Below are positions 34,740 through 44,601 of a stretch of DNA of 64,000 nt, piece after piece. The translations under genes were made by a program, and so were the position numbers. Position 1 is the stretch's first letter. The number at the start of each line of letters is the position of its first letter. The stretch spans positions 107,909-171,908 of the forward strand of contig NZ_LMJL01000008.1 of NCBI RefSeq assembly GCF_001429295.1, read 5' to 3'. This DNA is from Flavobacterium sp. Root935. Its GTDB lineage: Bacteria > Bacteroidota > Bacteroidia > Flavobacteriales > Flavobacteriaceae. The notes under the pieces are model-generated. The model was not told the origin of the DNA, made no database searches, and saw only the letters and a program-made list of their open reading frames with translations.

Positions 34740-37700
34740 TTAGAATGATACGTTAAAATTAAGCGACCAAGTTCTAAGTGTAGGATAATTTACTGAAGAA
34801 TTATCATACATATTTCTATAATGATCTGGATAAGGATTGTATAAATCCCAAAGATTATTACCTGTTATACCCAATGTTATAGCTGCAATTTTCGTGTCTG
34901 CAAAAACCTTCTTTGGTATATCGTAATTAACACTTAAGTTTCTAACAAAACAACGGAAAGTATTTAGCTGCCAGAAGTCTGATGGACTAGACATATACGT
35001 CCATTGTGCTACATTCGGATATTTACCATTTGGATTGTCCTCACCATACATATCTCTCCAGAAACTCTCACGAGACCACATATTATTTGCAGATGATGTA
35101 CCTTGATTTACTAAATCTACAAAATTAGCTCCTCCCCAAGATGTTGCAATTTGGGCTCTCAAAGAAAATCCCTCATATTTAAATCCTAAGTTTGTTGTAA
35201 AACCATAAGTTCTGCTGCTGTTTGCTAATTTCACATAATCATTCTCTTTCATGATCTGTCCATCTGCTGGTGCTAAAGTTCCATCAGGATTAAGCTGACC
35301 TGCAACATCTTGATAAGCCAAAGATCCTTTTCTCATTCCTGCAGCAGAATTGATATCAAAATATCTTGGTACTCCTCCAGCAGCAGTAGCACGTTCAGTT
35401 AAGTAAGCCCAGTAATTTGCAATATCTTCGTCTGTACGCAAAATACCGTCTCCTGTTGATGTCCCTTTCCAAACTGCAAATCCCCACACTGGATTAAATG
35501 ATGAATATCCCACTCGCGCAGTATTACTAGATGGAAGAACATTTCCTTGATCAGGGAATTTTTTGATTTCATTGTTATTGTAACTAAAGTTGATCCCAAT
35601 ATTGTAACTCAAATTACTTTTTATTTTATCACTCCAGTTAATAGCAACTTCATGTCCCCATGCATCAATTTGACCATAGTTTTGTTCAGCATAAGCTCCT
35701 CCTACAGAAATTGGCACACCTACAGCACTGCTCATATCTGTTAACATATCCTTATTTTTGTCGTAATAGAAATCATACGTTAAGCTTAATCTGTTTTTCA
35801 ACAAATTAATATCAACCCCAATATTGTTTTTTATAGTAGTGTCCCATGTTACATCTCTGTTTGGATTTACTCTAGGAGTTAAACCATTTCCATTATATCC
35901 ACCCCCGCTAGTAGGTGTACCAGGTCCGAACTGAAAACCTTTATCTACAATTAGGTCATAATACTGCTCCCATCTCCATGGTTGAATATTATCTTTACCT
36001 GTTTTACCAATAGAGTAGCGAATTTTAAAGAAATCAACCCACGGTACACTTTTTTCGAACCAGCTTTCTTTAGACATTACCCAACCCACTTGAACAGATG
36101 GGAAAGTCCCCCAATAGTTTTCTGGTGCAAATTTTGTGGATGCATCACTACGAAGAATAAACTGGAACAAATATTTTTGTTTGAAACTATAATTGAAACG
36201 GCCAAAATAAGATAAAGTTCCTCCTTCAACTTTTGTAGCCTGGCTATTAGAAGTGCTTAATGTTCCCGCAGTACGATAATCACCTAAGTAATCTTTTCCT
36301 GTGTTCTCATAAGCTAAACGAGTAAATGTATTATATACTTCTGAAGCTTCACCTCCTACCATTGCGCCAATCTGATGATCTCCAAAAGTTCTGTCATAGT
36401 TAATCATGAAATCTCCCTGAGTACTTTTTCCGTCTGTATTATTATAGTAAACTCTTGAGTTTCTTAGATTAGTTTCCAGAATATAACTACCTGCTGGATT
36501 AGTTGTTCCATTATAAAAACTAGGATTAGCTGCACTTGCTAAGTGTCTGTCTTGAAGTTGATAATCTCTAATTCTAACTAAATCATATGGCAATTGAATT
36601 TGTTCTGTATATGATGAACTTTGATTTCTTGAATAAGTTACCTTAAAAGATAATCCTTTAACTGCAGCTACTTTATAATTTAATGAAGCATTTACATTGA
36701 ATGTATTATCATCAGTAACTTGATGTGAACCATTATTTAAATTTGCAAAATAGTTCCAGCCAGCAATATTGTTATTAGCATTTGCACTTCCGAAGTTTTT
36801 GTTTGAATTAGGAAATGGAGAAACATAATAATTTTTACCATCTATAGTTGTTTCCCAAGGCACATGTTGCGGCATATGCAGCAAGAATCCATAATCTGCT
36901 TGTTCTCCACCAGCTGCAGAAGCATAACTTCCGTCACTAATATTTGATGATGCTTTGGTAAATGATTTATCAACTGTTCCTACGTTCCCAGAAACAGAAG
37001 CAGAAAAATCTAAATTCTTAGCAATTTTTGCATTTATTCCTGTACGGAAATTCCATTTATCATATTTTTGGTTTCCTAAATTAGCATCTTGTGTTAAATA
37101 AGTTGCACCTGCAAAATACGTAATATCTTCATTACCGCCACTCACGTTGAAAGAGTGTTTTTGTTGAATAGCTGGTTTCCAAGCTTCATCTAACCAGTTA
37201 TAATTTAAACCTTTCATTTGCTCTAATTCTGCAGCTGAATATATAGTTGTAGGATCAATTACAGCTGGAGCAGCCACTCTTGAATTAAAAAATCTATTAC
37301 TGAAAACTCCAAACTCATAAGCATTCAATACCTTACTATGGCTAACTGCATCGTTGACAGCAAATTGACTGTTATAAGAAAATTTCGCTTTACCAGCTTT
37401 ACCACGTTTGGTTTTTACCACAATTGCACCTTGTGAAGCACGAGAACCGTAAATTGCAGCAGAACCATCCTTTAATACAGTAATACTTTCAATCTCAGAA
37501 GGATCTAATCTATTAAATTGTTCCATTGTAGGTTTACCGTTACTCGGGTCAACTTGAATCATATCGTCAATGATTATTAAAGGAATACTAAAACCTCCAT
37601 CTTTAGATAAACTAAAAGTTTGACGAATTTGAATAGTTCCTGATTCACCCGGACGACCTGTCCCACTAGTAACATTAACTCCTGGAACTAATCCTTTCAA

Positions 37701-38135
37701 TGCATCAGATAAATTTGTCACAGGCAAATCCATCACATCATCTGGTTTAATTGTAGCAATCGCTCCAGTAAGTTCTTTTTTCTTCTGACTACCATAACCA
37801 ACTACAACAATGTTTTCAAGTTGATTAAAATCGTCTTCCATTTTTGCATTAACTATAGAACGATTGTTAAGAGGTATTTCTGTTTTTTTCATTCCAATGA
37901 AAGAAAAAACTAATGTTGAACCACTTTTTACTTTAATCTGGTATTTTCCATTGTAATCTGTTGTAACTGAATTTTTAGTTGATTTTTCAGTAACGTTAAC
38001 TCCAGGCAATAGTCCTCCTAAATTATCCGTAACAGTTCCTGTTACTGTAACTTGAGTAGAGTTTTGAGCATAACTCAGTACACTCATCAGTGTAAACAAA
38101 AGAAAACTACATCTCTTTATAAGTGCTTGTTTCAT
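34740..38135 (-). CDS. susC: SusC/RagA-family TonB-dependent outer-membrane transporter
   Basis: A 1131-residue receptor. After the signal peptide (to S-Y-A-Q, residue 24) come a carboxypeptidase-regulatory-like domain (about 28-105, T-V-T-D-x-x-G-x-x-L-P-G-V-N-V), the family motif V-V-V-G-Y-G at 110-115, the plug (about 120-245, V-L-K-D-G-S-A-A-I-Y-G-S-R-A) and a barrel that ends in an aromatic residue (F-N-V-S-F). It imports pectin oligosaccharides made at the surface, using TonB energy. The ATG at 38133-38135 follows a leader of about 125 nt from a strong promoter candidate at 38269-38313. It is the first gene of unit II. Confidence 0.97.
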   Translation of the reverse strand: MKQALIKRCSFLLFTLMSVLSYAQNSTQVTVTGTVTDNLGGLLPGVNVTEKSTKNSVTTDYNGKYQIKVKSGSTLVFSFIGMKKTEIPLNNRSIVNAKMEDDFNQLENIVVVGYGSQKKKELTGAIATIKPDDVMDLPVTNLSDALKGLVPGVNVTSGTGRPGESGTIQIRQTFSLSKDGGFSIPLIIIDDMIQVDPSNGKPTMEQFNRLDPSEIESITVLKDGSAAIYGSRASQGAIVVKTKRGKAGKAKFSYNSQFAVNDAVSHSKVLNAYEFGVFSNRFFNSRVAAPAVIDPTTIYSAAELEQMKGLNYNWLDEAWKPAIQQKHSFNVSGGNEDITYFAGATYLTQDANLGNQKYDKWNFRTGINAKIAKNLDFSASVSGNVGTVDKSFTKASSNISDGSYASAAGGEQADYGFLLHMPQHVPWETTIDGKNYYVSPFPNSNKNFGSANANNNIAGWNYFANLNNGSHQVTDDNTFNVNASLNYKVAAVKGLSFKVTYSRNQSSSYTEQIQLPYDLVRIRDYQLQDRHLASAANPSFYNGTTNPAGSYILETNLRNSRVYYNNTDGKSTQGDFMINYDRTFGDHQIGAMVGGEASEVYNTFTRLAYENTGKDYLGDYRTAGTLSTSNSQATKVEGGTLSYFGRFNYSFKQKYLFQFILRSDASTKFAPENYWGTFPSVQVGWVMSKESWFEKSVPWVDFFKIRYSIGKTGKDNIQPWRWEQYYDLIVDKGFQFGPGTPTSGGGYNGNGLTPRVNPNRDVTWDTTIKNNIGVDINLLKNRLSLTYDFYYDKNKDMLTDMSSAVGVPISVGGAYAEQNYGQIDAWGHEVAINWSDKIKSNLSYNIGINFSYNNNEIKKFPDQGNVLPSSNTARVGYSSFNPVWGFAVWKGTSTGDGILRTDEDIANYWAYLTERATAAGGVPRYFDINSAAGMRKGSLAYQDVAGQLNPDGTLAPADGQIMKENDYVKLANSSRTYGFTTNLGFKYEGFSLRAQIATSWGGANFVDLVNQGTSSANNMWSRESFWRDMYGEDNPNGKYPNVAQWTYMSSPSDFWQLNTFRCFVRNLSVNYDIPKKVFADTKIAAITLGITGNNLWDLYNPYPDHYRNMYDNSSVNYPTLRTWSLNFNVSF

Positions 38136-38268
38136 AAATGTTTTTTTTGGTTAGGTTATTAATTGTTAGTTAGTCATGTTTTAAACATGTTTTAGTTTTA
38201 ATAAACTTTACTTAAAGAAATCTTAACAAAGAAGATTAAATGTCCAAAACACATTTATTTTAATATTC

Positions 38269-38313
38269 CAAAAATATGATGATGATACATTAGAACCGTC
38301 CTGCTCTATCCTG
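38269..38313 (-). promoter_or_regulatory. Operator plus -7 box at the head of unit II (susC)
   Basis: On the minus strand CAGGATAGAGCAGGACGG (38296-38313) is two 8-bp units with 10-bp period. Exactly 19 nt later comes TATTTTTG (38269-38276), a perfect TAnnTTTG box. The start codon of susC is about 135 bp further down. Confidence 0.85.
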
Positions 38314-38621
38314 TTTTAATCGAGGAATGTCAAAAAAAATGCGACTAAAAAAACAATATTAATAAAAAACGAATGGAAAAAATAGACGAACCAAAATATT
38401 TAAGACAAATGTTTGCTTAAAACAAAATTTACAAACTAAATTTGATTAAAATTCTACAAGATTAATATCAAAAATAAACATATAGTATATAATCTGCAAA
38501 ATAACAACCATTGTGGCTGATAAATAAGAGCTTATACCAAGCGCTTTTTTTACGAAAACGATAGAGATAAATACTAATAGTATATTTATTTTATACTACA
38601 TAACCTACAAAAAAACACATT

Positions 38622-38638
38622 GGATAGTTACAGGACAG
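38622..38638 (+). promoter_or_regulatory. Operator-like site in inverted orientation
   Basis: GGATAGTTACAGGACAG matches the two halves of the unit-head operators but reads on the plus strand and has an 11-bp period. No TAnnTTTG box sits 19 nt downstream on the plus strand and no plus-strand gene follows. It may be a second upstream site for susC or drive a short plus-strand transcript. Confidence 0.4.
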
Positions 38639-38747
38639 TATAAAAAGTTTAAATGTTTTTTATAAAAAAATTTTTTTTTTAAAAGTAAATTCTGACCAAC
38701 AAAATTTAAATACTTATTTTTTATCTGTTCATTTAACAGAAATCGTC

Positions 38748-38782
38748 AAAAAACCCGCTAAACATAGATGTTCAGCGGGTTT
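38748..38782 (-). terminator. Intrinsic terminator of unit I
   Basis: The stem AAACCCGCT / AGCGGGTTT is extended by AACAT / ATGTT after one mismatch, and on the minus strand a run of six T follows. It lies 49 bp beyond the CE8 stop codon, so it closes the transcript that starts at 61.5 kb and insulates the susC promoter. Confidence 0.88.
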
Positions 38783-38830
38783 GTTAAAATAAATTTCGTT
38801 GTGTTTAACCGTTACCTCTTATAATGCTTA

Positions 38831-39817
38831 TCATTTATTCGGATTCCATCCGTTTAGGACTAAATCTCGATCATACTTTTTAATATCTTCTTTCTTCAAT
38901 TGATGCGACCAAGAAACTCGTTGAGAAATCCCTTTAGCACTTAAACCTTTACTTCCAAATTCTGCATAATAAGCTGTTTTGTCTTTATCTGGAAATCTTG
39001 TGTCAATCCATGCATTCCAGCCTTCTGGAATAATATGCGAACCTAAATCTGTATTGATGAAAACAGTTTGAGCATAAGGTCTCCAAGGTCTTCCCAAAAA
39101 TACTTTATCGACAAATTTGTCTTTGGCTGTAAGTTTACAATCAACGAAAACAAATCCGTAAGTCTGACCTTGCGGAGTCGAAGCTGCCGTTATATAAGAG
39201 TTCGTTAAACTTTCGATCGTACATTTATAAAAATAAGCTGTTGCAGCACCAAAAATAAAATCGGTTGTACCGTTGATGAAACAGTTTTCAAAATAGATAC
39301 GCGTTTTTTCTTCAGATAAATACAGTGTATCCTGATTACCTAGAAGATTGCAATTCTTTACTATAACCCGATCACTTTTAATATGAAGCGCCACCGCCTG
39401 CCCTACTCTTCCTGCGGTATTTTCTACAGTAAGATTTTCTAGCGTACAATCATTTCCTTTTATTAAAAAAGAATACGAAGTTCCCGTTCCAAAAGCGGTC
39501 TTTCCTGATGGATCTTTTTCTCGAAGCGGTTTTCCCGAATAATCATCAAATGAAATAATCGTTTTGTTTCGATCAGTTCCTTTTAAAGTGATGAACGTTT
39601 TAGAAACTGGGATTTCCAATTTCTCTTTATAAACTCCTGGCTTTATAGTTATTACAACACGCTTCTCTGAATTGTCTTTAACATTATTAACCGCTTCCTG
39701 AATGGTTTTAAAATCTCCTGAACCATCTTGCGCAACGGTTAAAGCTAATTTGTTATCGAGCGTTTGGGCTGAAATTGAAAGTGTTGTTATTAAAAATAAT
39801 GCTAGAATGTATTTCAT
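38831..39817 (-). CDS. CE8 pectin methylesterase
   Basis: A 328-residue exported beta-helix protein (signal to I-S-A-Q, residue 18), the normal size for a one-domain CE8. The signatures are complete: G-N-Q-D-T-L-Y at 160-166 (D163), D-F-I-F-G at 186-190 (D186) and G-R-P-W-R at 242-246 (R243), which give the two catalytic aspartates and the arginine; a G-S-G-D-F-K-T-I-Q-E-A motif stands at the N-terminus. It removes methyl esters from homogalacturonan and so prepares the substrate for the PL1 lyases and GH28. It is the last gene of unit I. Confidence 0.95.
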   Translation of the reverse strand: MKYILALFLITTLSISAQTLDNKLALTVAQDGSGDFKTIQEAVNNVKDNSEKRVVITIKPGVYKEKLEIPVSKTFITLKGTDRNKTIISFDDYSGKPLREKDPSGKTAFGTGTSYSFLIKGNDCTLENLTVENTAGRVGQAVALHIKSDRVIVKNCNLLGNQDTLYLSEEKTRIYFENCFINGTTDFIFGAATAYFYKCTIESLTNSYITAASTPQGQTYGFVFVDCKLTAKDKFVDKVFLGRPWRPYAQTVFINTDLGSHIIPEGWNAWIDTRFPDKDKTAYYAEFGSKGLSAKGISQRVSWSHQLKKEDIKKYDRDLVLNGWNPNK

Positions 39818-39853
39818 AAAGTCTCATTTTAAAGTCTTAGATAAAGTGTATCT

Positions 39854-39951
39854 GTAGAGACGCACCGCAGTGCGTCTACGCGATGCTGATTTTAATTGTC
39901 ACTAATAATTATTGATCTAAATGCGTAAGACGCACAGCAGTGCGTCTCTAC
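39854..39951. repeat. GTAGAGACGC...GCGTCTCTAC inverted repeat
   Basis: The left arm is GTAGAGACGCACCGCAGTGC and the right arm is GACGCACAGCAGTGCGTCTC; each arm also contains its own small hairpin (GACGCA/TGCGTC). The loop is about 50 bp. It is the only copy of this type in the window and lies upstream of the CE8 start. Confidence 0.75.
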
Positions 39952-39978
39952 CAAAAATAGGAATCTATTTTGCAATTT

Positions 39979-42003
39979 CTAATGCGACATCCAAACCGTC
40001 ATTTCGCCTTTGCCTTTATTTCCCCATGCAAAATACGGAATCAATTTTACTGGTACAGCAGTTGCATCTTTCGAATTAAGCGGTTTGTACAAAGTTTTAT
40101 TCCAAGAATTATCAGATTTTATTACCGCTTCTGCATCAATGCTTACTAAGTTTCTATTATTAAGTGTAAAATTGTTAGTCGTAAATTTCCAATTCACATT
40201 TAAAGCCACATCATTTACACTCGTTTTTGCAGGAAGCTGATCTGATTCTAAACAATAAACCAGCGGTCCTCTTTTTACAGCTATTTGATTTTTAACTTCT
40301 TCCACCAACGGATTGGCTTCCATCAATTCAACTGGCATTGGGAGATTTAATTCGATCACATCTCCTTTTTTCCATTTTTGGTTTAATTTTAAATAAGTGC
40401 CGGAAACGATTTTTTCATTAATATTTTGATTATTAACTGAAACCGAAGCATTCTGACTCCAGCCCGGAATTCTTATAAAGAAATTCTGCAGATCTTTTGG
40501 AGCTTTTACAATTTTCAACGTTATTTTTCCGTCCCACGGATAATTAGTTTGCTGTTCGATTTCGATTTCTTCCCCATTTAACGATTTTGTTTTCAAAGAA
40601 TTACTTCCGTATAAATTTACATACAAACCCTCTTTTGAAAGATTGTAAGCATAATTTCCAACTTCGGCAACTGTTCTCGTTACGTTTGGTGCACAACAGT
40701 TTGACAATGCAATATAACCTTCACGCTCATTTCCCCATCTTTGTTGAAACGGCAGATCATTAGACACATTCAGCGGATTATTGTAAAGGAATTTTTCACC
40801 TTCCAAATCCATTCCCGATAGTACACTATTATACAATGCCAATTCTACAATATCAGCATACTTGGCATCTCCCGTAATTTGAAGCATTCTCCAGTTCCAC
40901 AACACATTTCCAATATTGGCGCAGGTTTCTGTATGAGCCGTTGCGTTTGGCAATTGAAAAGGTCTTCCGTAAGCCTGATGGATTTTCTGTACTACTGTTG
41001 GATCATAAGAAGTTCCATCTGGTGAAACGCCGTCATATAAAGAACCGCAAGCACCTGTAATGTACATTTTACGATATGTTACATCATCCCAAATCGATTC
41101 CAGATTGTCTAACAATTTCTTTTCTCCTGTTTCTGCGTATAAATCGGCTACTCCCGCATATAGGTAATTTGCCCTTACGGCGTGCCCCATTGCAGTGGTC
41201 TGCTGTCTAAACGGAATTCGATCCTGATTGTCATCTGTTCCATCATTTGTAGTTCCGCGAATGTCAATTAAATTATTGGCCAGTTCCAGAAATTTCGGAT
41301 TTTTAGTAGTTCTATACATTTCGACAATTCCCATATAATGTGACGGACAAATTGCATTTCGAGCCAGTTCAGGTGATGCTTTTTTGTAAAAATCATATAA
41401 GAAATCGGCAACGCCTTTTGCGATATTTAAGAAGTTGGTTTTTCCTGTAGCACGATAATGAATGCAGGCAGCAGTCATTAAATGTCCCATATTGTATTTC
41501 TCAAAACCCAATTGTTTTTTTACTTCTTCCGGCCCTAAAGTTCCCCAGCGTTCATCGATTAAAACAGGTGTATGAATGTAACCGTCTTTGCGCTGTACTT
41601 TCGCGAAAAGCGCAATAGCTTTGTCCATTTCCTGATCGAGCTTTTTGTCTTTTGTAACCGCATAAGTGGCTGCCATTCCTTCAAAAATCTTGTAGAAATC
41701 ACCATCATGAAAAGAAGGCCCTTTAAATGTTCCTTTGCTTATTCCTGCTGCGATTTCGAAGTTTTTGTAAGCATGCGAAATCTCATTGTTATGATACAAA
41801 TCCCACATATACGGAAGTGTATTTTTGGTTTCTACATCAAATTGTTCTTTCCAGAAACCATTTGTCCATTTTACATCTTGTAAACCAATGCTTTGCAGTT
41901 TTGAATACGGACTTTCTGAATTCGCAACCAAACCTTTGTTCTGCGACAGTAATCCAGAACTAACAAAAAACAAACTAAGGGAAACATTTAAAAAATTTTT
42001 CAT
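39979..42003 (-). CDS. GH127-type beta-L-arabinofuranosidase (DUF1680)
   Basis: I choose the ATG at 42001-42003 because the signal peptide (M-K-N-F-L-N then hydrophobic residues) begins there; the frame extends seven codons further. The 674-residue product is an (alpha/alpha)6 barrel of the DUF1680 family. It keeps the zinc/thiol site of GH127: T-E-T-C-A-N-I-G supplies the Glu-x-Cys pair and S-N-C-C-A-P-N the two neighbouring cysteines, one of which is the nucleophile in the characterised enzyme. GH127 and related families cleave beta-L-arabinofuranose, found in RG-II side chains and arabinan. It is in unit I between CE8 and a PL1 gene. Confidence 0.85.
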   Translation of the reverse strand: MKNFLNVSLSLFFVSSGLLSQNKGLVANSESPYSKLQSIGLQDVKWTNGFWKEQFDVETKNTLPYMWDLYHNNEISHAYKNFEIAAGISKGTFKGPSFHDGDFYKIFEGMAATYAVTKDKKLDQEMDKAIALFAKVQRKDGYIHTPVLIDERWGTLGPEEVKKQLGFEKYNMGHLMTAACIHYRATGKTNFLNIAKGVADFLYDFYKKASPELARNAICPSHYMGIVEMYRTTKNPKFLELANNLIDIRGTTNDGTDDNQDRIPFRQQTTAMGHAVRANYLYAGVADLYAETGEKKLLDNLESIWDDVTYRKMYITGACGSLYDGVSPDGTSYDPTVVQKIHQAYGRPFQLPNATAHTETCANIGNVLWNWRMLQITGDAKYADIVELALYNSVLSGMDLEGEKFLYNNPLNVSNDLPFQQRWGNEREGYIALSNCCAPNVTRTVAEVGNYAYNLSKEGLYVNLYGSNSLKTKSLNGEEIEIEQQTNYPWDGKITLKIVKAPKDLQNFFIRIPGWSQNASVSVNNQNINEKIVSGTYLKLNQKWKKGDVIELNLPMPVELMEANPLVEEVKNQIAVKRGPLVYCLESDQLPAKTSVNDVALNVNWKFTTNNFTLNNRNLVSIDAEAVIKSDNSWNKTLYKPLNSKDATAVPVKLIPYFAWGNKGKGEMTVWMSH

Positions 42004-42018
42004 TTTATAATGATTTTT

Positions 42019-42119
42019 AACCATATAAGAAATATAAGCTCATTTAAAATAAACTTTCTTAAACTTGAACTGCATAAGATTAAGTCTATCTTATAATTTC
42101 TTATATCACTTATATGGTT
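42019..42119. repeat. AACCATATAAG inverted repeat upstream of GH127
   Basis: The 20-bp arms at 42019-42038 and 42100-42119 match with two mismatches. A single arm, again directly upstream of a start codon, is at 1318-1337. It spans most of the gap between the PL1 stop and the GH127 start. Confidence 0.6.
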
Positions 42120-42125
42120 TACTAT

Positions 42126-44585
42126 TTATTTTACAAAGAAATTAATTGTTCTGCTCATTGAATCTCCATCGGCATCTTTTACGGTTAATACGAAAGAAGC
42201 GAATCCTTTTTCAACAGTTGTAAACTGAATTTCTTTTCCTTTTAAAACTACTTTTCCATTTTTAAGATCAGAGAAAGTGTAGACAGGTTTGTTTTCATAA
42301 CCTTTGAAGAAATCTCCTGCATTTAAAACTTTCTTTTCTCCTGAATTCACAAAATAATGGGGCGTTGACAGCCAATTCAGATAATTGTCTAATTGCGTAA
42401 AACCATCCTTATCTGTATCCTGATTCGCATCTGAAAAATCTCCTGCTTTTGAATTTTCGTTTAAACCAAAAGCTTTTTCCCACCAGTTTGGCAATCCGTC
42501 ATGATCAGTATCCCAGTCTGAAGGACGCGTTTCTGAAGCAAAATTTGGCCATCCTCCGGCATCTTGTTCGTTGTCTATCATACCGCCAAGACCGCTTTTA
42601 CTTCCTTTATAAGTGAAGGTTCCTTTTAAAGTTTCGCCAATAATTCGGTTATCGTGTTTATCAAAAAACGGCTGATTCGCCCCAACATCTGAAAGTACAT
42701 TTTTATAAGCCGCTTTCGCTGACTGCGTGTCTACATACGAAGGGAAAAATGGTTTATCTACGAAAGTTTCATATTCTACTTTTTCATTATGGCTTATAGT
42801 AGATTTTCTTCCTTTATCCTGAGATTTTTCATCAAAATAACCCGGCATAATATTTCCGTTAAAGTAATAACGCTGCATTCCTTTTCCAACGCCTTCATGC
42901 TGTGCATTCAACGCCACAAATATTTTAGTTGAAGCGCCTGGTTTGTAATAATTGTTTACAAAATTCACCTCGTTTGCGCCCCCGTCTGTAGTTCTCTGTC
43001 CCCAGTTGTAAACCACATTATTGGTTATATCCAATCGGCCTGTATAATAACCGTCACCGTTTAAACCGCCGCCAATACTCCAGTTTCTGCCGTAGTTGTG
43101 AGCCAGTAAGTTATGATGAAAACTTCCAATATCGCCGCCAATTGTAGCTGCATATCCGTGCATTTTTCCTGCTTCGTATTTATCATGACCTGCCACATTC
43201 AACGCTTCAGAAATTAAAGTTCGCTGCAGCGTAATATGATGCGCACCACGCGAACTAAACGATTCGTCAATTGTCCAACTGATCGAACAGTGGTCAATAA
43301 TACTGTAATCTGCACCCGTTAATCCCATTCCGTCAAAAGTAGTACCGCCTCCAATTCTCACTTTTAAGAAACGCACAACACCATCATTTCCAGTCAACCC
43401 GATTGGTGCTCTGCTGATGGTAATTCCTTCGCCCGGCGCTGTCTGCCCCGCAATTGTAATATAAGGCTGATTTGCTACTAATCTCGATTCCAGTTTTATA
43501 TTTCCCGAAACAGTAAAAACAATTGTTCTCGGCCCGATTTCCTGATTGATGGCATCACGTAAACTTCCTGGTCCGTCGTCATTTAAATTGGTTACTTCAA
43601 TTACTTTTCCGCCGCGTCCTCCAACAGCATAACGGCCGTAGCCTTCTGCTCCCGGAAATGCCAATTGTGCAGGCTTGAACGACCACACATTTCCTAAAGT
43701 TACTTCGCCATTTGAATCCACTTCATCCACTCTCCAGTAATAAGTGGTACCTGAATATAAATCTGAAACCGTAAAATTTTTATCTGCCAATTTTCCTTTG
43801 AATTCTTTTGAAGATTCTGTTGCATTTTCTACGGCATTTTTATCTTCGCCAAAATACAACTTATGAGCGGCCACATTTTTTACGGCATCCCATTTTAAAG
43901 TTAGAGTTTTCCCCACTTCAACATGTTCATCACGGTTTCTTGGTTCAGGAGTACGCGCCTGATTCATTAGGTTTGGAGTGTCAATTTCAAAACCATTGAT
44001 CACGATTTGTTTTATAACATCAGGATTGGAAGTTGGATCGATTTCAAAACGAACAATTACATCTTTGCCTTTTTCTGCATTAAAAGTGATATACGCCATC
44101 GCTGCATCAATTTTAGCATTGGCTCTCTGACTCGCATTTACCGTTTGCTGCAGTTTTCCGTTTACGAATATTTTTATCGGAGAAAAAGTTTTTCCTGTAA
44201 TGACATCAAAAGCGTTATGAAAAGTTAAAAGAGTATGCTTTCCTGCTTTCAATCCGCTGATTTTCAATTCTAAATTTTCAGAAGTTACTAAACCGTCACT
44301 TCCTAATCTGTTGTAATGCGGTGCACTCATTCCAACTTTGTACCACTTAGAAGTAAAATTTCCTTTTAACTTAAATGACACATTATTAAATGATTTTTCA
44401 GCTTCTTTTCCTTCATTGATAACCCAAGAATCATAACTCGGATCATGAACTTCTTCTAGTCTTCTTTGAAAAAAGTCAAAATCGACTTTTACTATTTGTT
44501 TATCAGTGTTCTGCGCTGATTGTGCTTGTCCGTTTGTGGTCAAAATCAAGGACAGAAAAGCAGCGCTTATTAATTTCTTTATCAT
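42126..44585 (-). CDS. Multidomain PL1 pectate lyase with binding domain and FN3 domain, copy C
   Basis: An 819-residue exported protein (signal to N-G-Q-A-Q, residue 22). Residues about 25-210 form a beta-sandwich resembling a carbohydrate-binding module. Residues about 215-305 are a fibronectin type III domain (L-Y-S-G-T-T-Y-Y-W-R-V-D-E). The PL1 helix runs from F-P-G-A-E-G-Y-G near 310 to about 640, with I-D-H-C-S-I-S-W-T-I-D-E, and D-T-D-H-D-G-L-P-N-W-W-E / D-T-D-K-D-G-F-T-Q-L-D is a calcium repeat. The last 70 residues are another beta domain. It is less like copies A and B than they are like each other and probably acts on a different pectin region. It belongs to unit I. Confidence 0.88.
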   Translation of the reverse strand: MIKKLISAAFLSLILTTNGQAQSAQNTDKQIVKVDFDFFQRRLEEVHDPSYDSWVINEGKEAEKSFNNVSFKLKGNFTSKWYKVGMSAPHYNRLGSDGLVTSENLELKISGLKAGKHTLLTFHNAFDVITGKTFSPIKIFVNGKLQQTVNASQRANAKIDAAMAYITFNAEKGKDVIVRFEIDPTSNPDVIKQIVINGFEIDTPNLMNQARTPEPRNRDEHVEVGKTLTLKWDAVKNVAAHKLYFGEDKNAVENATESSKEFKGKLADKNFTVSDLYSGTTYYWRVDEVDSNGEVTLGNVWSFKPAQLAFPGAEGYGRYAVGGRGGKVIEVTNLNDDGPGSLRDAINQEIGPRTIVFTVSGNIKLESRLVANQPYITIAGQTAPGEGITISRAPIGLTGNDGVVRFLKVRIGGGTTFDGMGLTGADYSIIDHCSISWTIDESFSSRGAHHITLQRTLISEALNVAGHDKYEAGKMHGYAATIGGDIGSFHHNLLAHNYGRNWSIGGGLNGDGYYTGRLDITNNVVYNWGQRTTDGGANEVNFVNNYYKPGASTKIFVALNAQHEGVGKGMQRYYFNGNIMPGYFDEKSQDKGRKSTISHNEKVEYETFVDKPFFPSYVDTQSAKAAYKNVLSDVGANQPFFDKHDNRIIGETLKGTFTYKGSKSGLGGMIDNEQDAGGWPNFASETRPSDWDTDHDGLPNWWEKAFGLNENSKAGDFSDANQDTDKDGFTQLDNYLNWLSTPHYFVNSGEKKVLNAGDFFKGYENKPVYTFSDLKNGKVVLKGKEIQFTTVEKGFASFVLTVKDADGDSMSRTINFFVK

Positions 44586-44601
44586 TTTTGTTTGGTAATA
44601 G

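Larger units (their letters stand above)
38136..38830. other. Gene-free 695-bp region between units I and II
   Basis: No credible gene is visible and the base composition is very AT-rich. From right to left it holds the terminator of unit I (38748-38782), an inverted operator-like site (38622-38638), AT-rich DNA, the susC operator and -7 box (38269-38313) and an untranslated leader of about 125 nt. This is the only long gap in the window without palindromes of the dispersed families. Confidence 0.8.
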
